Origin: Stemphylium vesicarium
Lineage: Eukaryota; Ascomycota; Dothideomycetes; Pleosporales; Pleosporaceae
DNA: 64,000 nucleotides
Reading direction: 5' to 3'
Assembly: GCA_004380135.1 (NCBI GenBank)
Contig: QXCR01000001.1
Location: forward strand, 186,001-250,000
Made by a program: the position numbers and the translations under genes
The notes under the pieces: model-generated
The model's input: only the letters and a program-made list of their open reading frames with translations
Told to the model about the DNA's origin: nothing
Database searches by the model: none
Part shown: positions 56,383-64,000 of the stretch, in pieces
Layout: every line of letters begins with the position of its first letter
Position numbering within the stretch: position 1 is the stretch's first letter

Positions 56383-57141
56383 CTAACACCCAACCCTCTC
56401 CCCACTAACAACAATATCATCATACCAAATCGTATTCGTATCACCCCCATAACTCTCCCATCCAAAGTAAGCCCCCGTAATCTTCGGTTTGATACTACTC
56501 CGTGTCCACTGTCCCGCATTCGGGTTCTGCGCCCCGCCGCCCACCGTCAACCCAGCCACGGTCGCATTATTCAGCCACGTCTCGACGCTGCCGTCGGTGC
56601 CGAGGTGGTACTCGAAGCACGTCCACGCATTCGTGGGCAGCGGCTTCGAGGCGGCGATGCCGTTGGGGGACAGGTCCGGCAGTGTGGCGTCGTCGGTTTC
56701 GCGGTTGTACATCAGGATCTTGGATTGGCCGCCGATGCGTAAGTGTTTCTTTGTGCCTTGGGCAGAGTCTGGCATCGTGATGAAGGTTACGTGCGCGTCG
56801 GTTAGGGCTTTGCTTGCTTTGCTGGGGGGAGGGGTTAGTTTGTTGGGGTTGTAGAGAAGTGGAGGGACGTACAGATAGGTTCGCACGTAGACGTCTCCAG
56901 ATGGGACCTTGGTCGTGCCGACGAAAATGTGGCCACAGAAACCTCCAGCGCCGTCGACGCGGATCGAGTTTTTGCCTGTGTGGGCTGTTGTGCTGTCCAA
57001 GGCGACTTTGCCGCCTTGACTACAGTCTGGGGCATAGGTGGGCCATGCAGTCTGGTCCCATCCGTTTTCAAACCCTTCTATCACCTGGGCAATGGCTGGA
57101 GCCGCGAGGGCGAGAGCAAAGATGGCGGTTTGGCGAAGCAT
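56383..57141 (-). CDS. Secreted Cip1-like protein
   Basis: Two exons, 57141-56873 and 56821-56383, with a 51-nt intron (donor GTACGT, branch CTAAC, acceptor CAG, phase 2). The product is 235 residues. An N-terminal signal peptide is visible (LRQTAIFALALAAPAIAQ). The mature part follows Trichoderma Cip1 closely in order: GFENGWDQTAWPTYAPDC, GGFCGHIFVGT, GDVYVRTYL, HVTFITMPDSAQG, LRIGGQSKILMYNRETDDA, CFEYHLGTDGSVETWLN, GAYFGWESYGGDTNTIWYDD and a closing RVGC. Cip1 has a beta-jelly-roll fold resembling polysaccharide lyases and is co-expressed with cellulases; its exact activity is not certain to me. There is no cellulose-binding module here. The intron has no stop codon and a length divisible by three, so an unspliced reading also makes a protein with 17 extra residues in a place where the family has none. 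Confidence 0.92.
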   Translation of the reverse strand: MLRQTAIFALALAAPAIAQVIEGFENGWDQTAWPTYAPDCSQGGKVALDSTTAHTGKNSIRVDGAGGFCGHIFVGTTKVPSGDVYVRTYLYVPPLLYNPNKLTPPPSKASKALTDAHVTFITMPDSAQGTKKHLRIGGQSKILMYNRETDDATLPDLSPNGIAASKPLPTNAWTCFEYHLGTDGSVETWLNNATVAGLTVGGGAQNPNAGQWTRSSIKPKITGAYFGWESYGGDTNTIWYDDIVVSGERVGC

Positions 57142-57953
57142 TGTTATTGCTGGACTGCCGTGAATGGGATTGCAAATCTGATGTGAATTTACGGACGCGA
57201 CCGAATACTTGATATTTATGCATCGTAGTTGCCCAGCCCAAGCTTTCTCTTCCGTACCGGTAAAGGTATAGTGCTATGCTTATTCCGTGCTTATTTCCAG
57301 AATAGATGATTTTGCAGTCTAGTGTTTCCAAGTGGTTAAAGAGTCGGTAGATGGCGCTTTACCCCGGATTGTAACTCGGTACATTGTACCACTTAGATTA
57401 CTTTGAAATTTAGCGTGGGACATGCGTATATTACCACACGTCATCTGAGGGAAAATACCAGCACATATCTCCACAGAGATTGATTGCTTGCGCCTAATGG
57501 AGATTGCGGCCAGCCGGTGCTTGGGGCGAGTCCGCCATGGTAGATGATCAGGGCCGACACAGCGGTGAGATGCGACAACGTACTTGAAACTCTCTTTATT
57601 CGATCATGGCTCGCAGGCCAACTTCTAAAACAACCAGGCAACTTGCAATGCAATCCAGCCATCGCTAACAAAACAGAAACAGCTGACAAGAGTCGCTGAG
57701 AATAGAAGACGCCGCTAAGCGCCACAAAGGAAACACTAATAGACAGATTTTCCTGACCAAGGGAAAGATGACGGTAGAGAGGTGGGTGTATGCTAATCCA
57801 CCGAGGGGCGTATTACACAGTGTATGGGACCAGCCTTTTAAAAAGACCAATAAGGACAGAAGGAGACGGTGGATGTGGGTATAGTCGTTGAATGCGCAGT
57901 TGCGCTGCGTGGTGTCGCAGGGGAATGGCGACCCAGGAGGTTTGGCGCCATTA
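57142..57953. other. Intergenic region
   Basis: Promoter side of the Cip1-like gene (-) and downstream flank of the syntaxin gene (-). AT-rich pieces lie close to the Cip1-like start. No gene is seen. Confidence 0.4.
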
Positions 57954-58988
57954 TTAGGTAGTACCCTTGTTGATTTGAGTGACGACGACGGCAACGACGA
58001 CAATGATGATAATGATGATGAGAGCAACGAGTACACACCACCACTTCTTGCGGTTACGGCTGCGGGCCTTGTCGATGGCGCCGTCAATCTCGACATTGGC
58101 GGCCTTGACGTTGTCGTTGATCTCCTCGCCCTTTTGCTCGATGTTGGCAACAAGCGGTTCTTGCTCCTGGACGATTTGGTCGAGGTCTTGGAACAACTGT
58201 GCAAGTTCCACCATTTGACGTTCTATGTTTTGAATGGCCTCGTGTCGCTCTTTAACGTTGCGCAGGGTGGATGAGGCTTGGCCGCGGCGGTCAGAGTTAA
58301 GGAGCTGGAAGGTGTAAGCATTGGGGAGTGTCGGTGGCAGTGGAGAGACTTACAGCCTGCTGGAAGATGGGAGCATCGGGGTCTGACACAGCCTCGCGCA
58401 CCTCTTCCTCGGTAGCATCTGGGCGCACAATGCGGTATTGGCGCTCAGCAGCAGCCTGCGAATCCCTTCGGAAGTCCGACTCGAGAGTTTGGTACCTGTT
58501 AATGGTGGCCTTCAACCGACGATCGACCTTGCCAACTTGGGGAGCGTTCCTGGGGTGGCCAGAGTCAGGCTTCGACTTGATGTTCTTGACGCGGGTGACG
58601 AGGGCGCGGTAACCGGTCATGACCTGCGAGCTGAGGTTGTTGATCTCACCCGAGGGCATGTCTGGACGGGCCAGGGATTGCCTGAAGACGCGGTCGAGGT
58701 TGTTGAGCTGCGCATCGAGGTCGTCGAGAGCGCGGTCGACTTCGCGGCATTCATTGAGGATGGCGTTGGGGTCGGCGGCGCTGGCGCCGGGGTAGGATTG
58801 CATCTCTACATCGCCTGGGCTGTGTTAGACGGACGTCGAAGGCGCATCGAACACAGAAGAAGCAACCTACGGTCGTCGTAGTTGTTGTAGCCTGCAGGGC
58901 TTTGGTCTCGCGCATCATACGGGTTGCCGCCATAGGATCCTATCTGGCCGTAGCCTTTGTTTCCGTACTGTTCGTCGGCAGCAGCCAT
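57954..58988 (-). CDS. SSO1: Plasma-membrane syntaxin (Sso1/Sso2-type t-SNARE)
   Basis: Three exons: 58988-58871, 58814-58354 and 58304-57954. The introns are 56 and 49 nt and phases 1 and 0 close, giving 309 residues. As a Qa-SNARE it drives fusion of secretory vesicles at the plasma membrane. A Gly/Tyr/Asn-rich N-terminus (YGNKGYGQIGSYGGNPYDA) precedes the three-helix Habc domain (ILNECREVDRALDDLDAQLN to about residue 190). The SNARE motif is at about 200-270 (RHEAIQNIERQMVELAQLFQ) with the zero-layer Gln241 in IVQEQEP. A basic juxtamembrane stretch (KARSRNRKK) and a C-terminal membrane anchor (ALIIIIIIVVVAVVVT) follow. The leader contains a (GT)8 repeat on the plus strand, 31 bases before the ATG. 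Confidence 0.94.
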
Positions 58989-59817
58989 GGTCAGCAGAGG
59001 TAATTGATGGGTGCGTGAGTGTGTGTGTGTGTGTGCAGTGGAGAGTTGGCGATAGGAGTGTGCGATGGGCCGGGCGGTATGACAGAGAAGGGACTTACGC
59101 TCATTTCTGAAACAGAGCCTGTGTGGTATGGGTGGACGTGAAGACTCCTGAGACAAGCAAGTGTAAACGCGCAAAGCAAGACCCAAACTGCCGTCTAGAG
59201 ATGCTAGTGTAATAGGTGAATTGATGCCAAACGCGTTTAAGCTCGAATCAATGCTGAGGAAGGCTGCCGTGGAAGATAAAAGCGTTTCAGAGTCGGGAGT
59301 GTTTCCTGGGGCTGAGCGTGAGGGTGGATCACCAAAGATGCAGGAGGCGCCTGCACTAGCCCGTATCCAGCCAAGCTCCCCACTTGTCAGCAAAAAAAGC
59401 GGCGCGTCCTCGACGGTTGGCCCGCAGCGGCGCACCTGGTCTAGCTAGCATCACTCTAAAAATGGCATACCCAAAAGCTGCCCATGCGTTCTAGAAGGCA
59501 GTCATCCTCTTCAGCAAGACCGACTTTCACTCTTCGCAAGCCTTACGCTATATTGTTTACTTTGCCCCCCGCCTTGCCCCGCACCGGCCCCCAACATGCT
59601 TCGGCTTGGAGAGTGGCGGCTTACGCAGCCCATGGCCGTCTTCGCAAACTCAGCGTCTGCACTAGACTCAGCCTTGCCGTCTGCATCTCAGCTTCGGAAC
59701 GCCTCCACGCGAGGCTTACCTGTCCACGTCTTCTAACATTGCAGCCCAAGACAGAAGCAAATCGCTAGACCCAACACCCGCCCAGAGCGTACGCAGCCCA
59801 TCTACACGGCAAATTTC
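58989..59817. other. Intergenic region
   Basis: Upstream of the syntaxin gene (-) and downstream of the nicotinate phosphoribosyltransferase gene (-). It holds a (GT)8 microsatellite at 59019-59034. No gene is supported. Confidence 0.4.
59019..59034. repeat. (GT)8 microsatellite
   Basis: Eight GT units immediately upstream of the syntaxin start, read as (AC)8 on its coding strand. Confidence 0.95.
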
Positions 59818-61390
59818 TTAATTTGCTGCCTGGCCCGTACTACCCCATCGTGTCCGCTCGTCTCCACCAGCCCACGACTTTTCTTGATAGCCAAGACGCT
59901 GTTTGACCTCATCGACCGTCGCCTTGTCTCCAGTGTTTTTGCCAGCATTGTCGCTGATCTTGACCGCGTGACGACCCTCCGCAGAGGCAATCTTGATCAC
60001 AATGTTCAAAGGCACAGACTTGTTTCCCGTTGATTCTTCGACAAAGTCATCTGTTTTCGTCAGTCAGGCATCCACCCACTGTTCCATCTGGCACACTTAC
60101 TTGTCAAGAATGTGCCGACACCGAAAGTCGGCTGGAAGCCCTGTTCTTCCGCCGCCTTCTTGTACTTGAAGCAAAGTTCTAGGTTCAGCGAGTCGGAAAA
60201 CACAATCGTCTTCTTGTCCTTGATACCTTCCTGGTCGTAAAACTCGCGCATCATCCTGATAAAGTCCAAGGGATCACCTGAATCTTGGCGTACGCCGGCA
60301 AAGACTTCCGCATACGTCTGTCGTGATCCAAGATTTTCATCATATGGTGCCTGAATGGGTGGCTTCGTCGAGGCCATGGTCTCTACCGCATCGTTCTTGG
60401 TTGTGTCACCTGCTGAAGCCAGCGTGGTACCACCTCCAGGAATAGCCGTAGTGACGCGAGATATTTGCTTCTTGAAAGCCCTGAGGAATGCAGGCGTACC
60501 AAACGTGTCTGTGAGTGCAATGCTCAACACACCGGCGCCGAAAGTGGCCGTCCAGTATTCCAAGGCAGTCTCGTTCGCACTCTCGTAGTTGTTCGTAATG
60601 GCAGCTACGCCCATGAACCACTCATGCGCCACAGTACCTACCGGGACAAGGCCGTGCTTCATAGCGAAGTGAACATTGCTTGTTCCTGAAAGCTTGCCCT
60701 TCCACCCCGACTTGGCGCCCTCGTCAGCCGCCCGGCGCAGCCCTTGCAGTACGAGATCCTGTGTGTGGTAGTCTCGTCGCCTCCTAGAGCCAAACTCTGA
60801 GAAGATGCAGCCTTCCTCCAACAGTCTCTTCCCCTTGTGGTATGCCTTTTCCACCTGGCCCGCATGACTCCAGTCTGTCTCGACGAACTTGAAGTATGCC
60901 TCGCTGACGAGTGCCAGCAACGGAATTTCATACAAGATGGTGTCTAGCCATAAGCCTTCCGTATGAATGTGAAAGTCGCCGTAGTCGCTGTCTGAGCCCG
61001 TGTCGTTTGTGGGCGTGAAAGATAGCCTGAGCTGTGTCGAGGGCTTGAGGCGGAAGGTAGAGAGGAAATGTAGGTATTGCGCGTTCAGGTAGGGGCAGGT
61101 GTTCTTGAGGAAGTTGAGTTCATCGTCGGAAACCGCCACGTTCTCGAGTTCTGGTAGACGTCAGCGAGCGCACGACTATGAAAACGACTTAACCAACTAT
61201 CTACTTGCGCTTGTAGCCATTTGAAGGCTGCGCGACTGAGCTTCTTATCAGGTGTGCGGTTGGTGAAGCCATATGTGACTGATACATCCGGGAAGAACTT
61301 CAGTATGCAACATTGCATAGTCAGTTTGTACAGATCGGTATCCAGTAGGGAGAAGATGCCCTCGGGCAAGCTTGCTGATTCGGTCGCCAT
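59818..61390 (-). CDS. NPT1: Nicotinate phosphoribosyltransferase
   Basis: Three exons: 61390-61198, 61150-60101 and 60050-59818. The introns are 47 and 50 nt and phases 1 and 1 close. The first donor is the weaker GTTGGT and the second is GTAAGT. The product is 491 residues. It makes nicotinate mononucleotide from nicotinate and PRPP in the NAD salvage (Preiss-Handler) pathway. N-terminal signature: SLLDTDLYKLTMQCCILKFF and VTYGFTNRTPDKKL. Middle: LVSEAYFKF, then FSEFGSRRRRDYHTQD. GTVAHEWFMG holds His240, equivalent to the phosphorylated His of yeast Npt1. Near the C-terminus are FAGVRQDSGDPLDF and IVFSDSLN (phosphate/PRPP binding) and TFGVGTFLT across the second intron. It is slightly longer than yeast Npt1 because of a Ser/Thr-rich insert around residues 290-330 (STKPPIQAPYDEN). 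Confidence 0.94.
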
Positions 61391-61711
61391 GTTGTTGCGT
61401 TGGGGTGCAGCGCGTTGATCTGGCAGAGCCTCAGGGTCGCAAGCTTCCGATCGCGGTTGATGGAGGGGTGGTGGGGCAGAGAGAGACGCGGCTTTATAGA
61501 GTCGCGCGTTGGGTGGATCTAATAATTGCAACTGTGTAGCCGTAGTTGCGCAAGGCGGCAATTAAATCAAGTCAGCAATTCAATTGCCTTCGCGATACCA
61601 ACAGAAAAAAGCTATAGCAACTCAGACAAGAAATGTTCCGATGCGTGATGGCATGCGGCGCGTGAAGTCATCGACGGCTAGCGTCAGCTCCGTCAGCCCT
61701 ACAAACCCTGG
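61391..61711. other. Divergent promoter region
   Basis: Between the NPT1 gene (-) and the cytochrome-b5-domain gene (+). 321 bases, no specific element seen. Confidence 0.4.
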
Positions 61712-62839
61712 ATGCGCATGAAGCCTGGACTCTGGTTCCGCTCTTCACAATCCTCCGGGGTCCAGTCACATTCGCTCCTTACCAGACAAGACATGCTCGT
61801 AGCCCTCTCCATTTTTGCCCTATCGCTTTCTTTCCTGGTGTACCAACGGCCCCCGTCAACATGGGTTGCCTTCATTACTCGCGCCACACAGCCAGGAGCG
61901 CGCACGATACCTGAGAAGTCGCAGCATGGCGACAAAGAAGACGACACCCCGGCTCCAGAGCCGCGCATAGAGCTGCAGTCTCCAGCGAAGCATGAACGAG
62001 AAGGCAGGGCCACAAGAAGCCCATCCCCGGAGTCTACACCAAAGGCGCTGCCGAAATCCGAGCAGAATGCGCCTGCAGTCCCGTCATTCACGCTCAACGA
62101 GCACGAGAGCTCAGACGAAGATGAAGAGGACAATCTACCACCGCCCTCGTTCCCCGCTATGAACTCGGCACAGAGAACCTCCAAAGCGCCCTCTTCATCT
62201 TCCATGCCCCCACCCAGCAAGCCAACTCTCATGGCGCCGCCCCCCAAACCCACCACGTCTCTCATGCCACCGCCCCGAGTCGCAGCCTCCAGTCTCCGGC
62301 CCCTCCCCAACAACACCTCGTCCTCGCAGTCTATGCGCGTACCCACAACCGGTCCTCTTCCGAACCGTGGACCGCTTCCGAATCGAGGCCCGCCCACGTC
62401 AAACGGCGGTCTCGGAGTTCCAGCCAGCGCAGGCCCCACTGTCAAGACACCAAATGCACGAGGCAAAGTCCTGCTGTCGCCGGGCCACTCGCCGCTCGAC
62501 TGGGCCTACCTGCAGAAATCAGGCAAGAACCTGTCTGGCGTTGATTCCATGATTCGCGTTACACCCGCCATGCTGAAGGAGAAGAATGGGCGCAAGGGCA
62601 AACCGGCGTGGTCGAGCTATCAGGGCAAAGTGTATAATATCTCCCCGTACCTGCCGTTTCACCCCGGTGGTGAGGGCGAACTGAAGAGGGCTGCCGGGAA
62701 GGATGGCACGAAGCTGTTTATGGAGGTGCATCCTTGGGTTAATTGGGAGAATATGCTCGGCGAGTGTATGGTGGGGATTATGGTTAGTGAGGAGCTAGTG
62801 TCCAGGGCTGCGGGTGGTGATTTGGAGGATATGGATTAA
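61712..62839 (+). CDS. Membrane-anchored protein with cytochrome b5-like heme domain (Irc21-like)
   Basis: Single exon, 375 residues. A hydrophobic segment near residues 28-46 (MLVALSIFALSLSFLVYQ) acts as signal anchor; the Met at its start is an alternative initiation site. Residues 60-260 are disordered and Pro/Ser rich with an acidic patch (SSDEDEEDN) and a LPNRGPLPNRGP direct repeat. The C-terminal 100 residues form a cytochrome b5-like domain (WSSYQGKVYNISPYLPFHPG). The heme ligands would be His317 of HPGG and His340 in EVHPWVNW; a spacing of 23 residues is close to the usual 24. The layout resembles yeast Irc21 and related fungal proteins, which have links to drug and DNA-damage responses in yeast, but I cannot confirm orthology. 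It converges with the sugar transporter gene at the window end. Confidence 0.88.
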   Translation: MRMKPGLWFRSSQSSGVQSHSLLTRQDMLVALSIFALSLSFLVYQRPPSTWVAFITRATQPGARTIPEKSQHGDKEDDTPAPEPRIELQSPAKHEREGRATRSPSPESTPKALPKSEQNAPAVPSFTLNEHESSDEDEEDNLPPPSFPAMNSAQRTSKAPSSSSMPPPSKPTLMAPPPKPTTSLMPPPRVAASSLRPLPNNTSSSQSMRVPTTGPLPNRGPLPNRGPPTSNGGLGVPASAGPTVKTPNARGKVLLSPGHSPLDWAYLQKSGKNLSGVDSMIRVTPAMLKEKNGRKGKPAWSSYQGKVYNISPYLPFHPGGEGELKRAAGKDGTKLFMEVHPWVNWENMLGECMVGIMVSEELVSRAAGGDLEDMD

Positions 62840-63010
62840 CATGTGATACCCTATAGATCAGATCAAATGCATTGTATCGTGTTTTGCGAGGTTAGAGTCT
62901 TTGGCGCTAAACTCACGTGTATAGAATCCATGTGGAATAGGATGGTGAATCTACCTCAAGATTCATTCACAGAGAAAAAACTATTCCACAAGCCTCAATA
63001 TGATAGAAAA

Positions 63011-64000
63011 CTAAGAAGACCCATATCCTGCCCCCCTTCTCCCCCATCCAGTCATCTCATACCGTCCCTCACTATCCCTCTCCCTCATCTCACTCTCCAC
63101 ACTCCCCCTCCCCCTCCCCATAACCCGATCTGTCAACGCATCCCTCTCATCAACCAGCCTCCCTTCACTGCCCCCACTATCCCTCTCCCTCCTATGCTCT
63201 GCACCTCCCTTCACATCCATCTCCACATTCTCCCCTTCCTCCCTAAACCCCTCCATACCGCCGCCGCCTCCACCATGCCCACTAACGCCAAAGTCCCTCT
63301 CAATGACCACCTCCTCTTTATCCAGCATCTCCGTGACGCCTCTACCGTTGCCGTGCATGATGATACGAGTTTTGTTAAGCGAGTGTTTGACTGGTTTCTT
63401 CGCGTTGAAGATTTCGCTTATTTCCTCGAGGGTGCGGCGCCGTGTCTCGACGAAGAAGAAGTAAATGAAGACGAATTCGAACATGTCCCAGAAGATGAAG
63501 AGGAAGTAGTACTATAATCATATCCCGTTAGCACCTTTTTTTTGGGTCTGCGTCTTCTTTCGTCTGCCCCCCCCCCCGCACTCCCCATTTCCTTTCCCCG
63601 GAGGGAGATGAGGAGTAGTAGGAATGAAAGGGATGAAGAATTTGAATAGAATAACGTACCTTCCAACCCGCCCCCGAGAACGCAATCCCCGTAACAAAAG
63701 TATTATAAAAATTCGCAATATTGACCCAGAAATTATAAAACGCCATGCCCTTTGCCCTAGACTCGTACCGGAGGCATTCCACGGGATACAACTGCTGCAA
63801 CGGCGTATACCCCACACTGTAGATAAACCCACAGATGAAGACAAAGGCGATGACGGCTTTGGCTTGGCCCGGTCGCTTGATCTCAGGCGTGCGGTTGTCG
63901 CTGAGGTAGACGGGCTTACCGTCGGGGCCTGTTTTGAGATTTGTGGCGACGAGGGCACACACGATAGCGAAGACGCCGACGAGTAGAGCTGTTGAGACGA
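63011..64000 (-). CDS. MFS sugar transporter, C-terminal part (runs off the window)
   Basis: Two exons visible: beyond 64000 down to 63660, and 63511-63011. The 148-nt intron has donor GTACGT and acceptor TAG, phase 0. The 5' part lies outside the window. Visible helices correspond to the last four of a 12-helix sugar porter: ALLVGVFAIVCALVA, AKAVIAFVFICGFIYSVGYT, a helix with GMAFYNFWVNIANFYNTF, and YYFLFIFWDMFEFVFIYFFF. The motif PVECLRYESRAKG matches the sugar-porter PxExRxxxRxxG signature, and VETRRRTLEEISEIF matches the PETKGRTLEE motif after the last helix. The tail is long, charged and glycine-rich (HGGGGGGMEG), unlike most hexose transporters. The likely substrate is a mono- or disaccharide; lactose-permease-like members look similar. 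Confidence 0.9.

Noticed and set aside
61699..62466. 255-codon minus-strand open frame
   Set aside because: Antisense of the Pro/Ser-rich part of the cytochrome-b5-domain protein; low-complexity Gly/Ser mirror sequence.
62843..63517. 224-codon plus-strand open frame
   Set aside because: Antisense to the last exon of the sugar transporter, whose motifs are clear; the plus-strand product is Pro/Leu low complexity.
1..64000. CRISPR arrays, tRNA/rRNA genes, intact transposons
   Set aside because: I looked for spaced direct repeats, tRNA-like T-loop sequences and transposase or reverse-transcriptase motifs while reading and saw none; short or diverged examples could be missed by eye.

Overview
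The window is nuclear DNA of a filamentous ascomycete. Genes carry short GT-AG introns (about 47-69 nt, often with a CTAAC or CTGAC branch site). The gene set (Sur7-family protein, fungal MFS families, Cip1-like secreted protein, UTP4, KHA1, F-box genes) is ascomycete. My recollection of several protein families points to Dothideomycetes, probably Pleosporales, but that is inference. I saw no CRISPR array, intact transposon, rRNA or tRNA gene.

Layout. 0.7-11.3 kb: ZIP zinc transporter, a coiled-coil protein, DNA polymerase kappa, and a large three-exon protein of unknown function. 13.0-20.7 kb: MARVEL-like membrane protein, mitochondrial ribosomal protein uS8m, a proline-rich protein, a single-pass membrane protein with a PPxY motif, and a BTB protein. 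21.5-29.6 kb: damaged genes, namely two F-box-like genes, a lone Sfp1-like zinc finger, and a large membrane-protein gene broken by an exact 10-bp tandem duplication and a stop codon. 29.6-34.8 kb: a seven-exon MFS transporter, a small tail-anchored protein whose first exon is only 9 nt, and a G1 cyclin. 34.8-40.5 kb: a gene-poor stretch holding an unidentified decayed gene. 40.5-48.6 kb: UTP4, a Sur7/PalI-type protein and peptide:N-glycanase. 51.5-64.0 kb: K+/H+ antiporter KHA1, a Cip1-like secreted protein, plasma-membrane syntaxin Sso1, nicotinate phosphoribosyltransferase, a cytochrome-b5-domain protein, and the 3' part of a sugar transporter that runs off the window.

There is no operon-like logic. 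These are housekeeping and accessory genes with their own promoters, often in convergent or divergent pairs. Exon coordinates were worked out by hand from splice signals, reading phase and protein continuity; where the phase closes across every junction I rate the model highly. The main discoveries are the small split gene at 32.2-32.6 kb, the 10-bp duplication that disrupts the gene at 28.7 kb, and the decayed gene at 37.7-39.7 kb. I found no convincing new multi-gene system.
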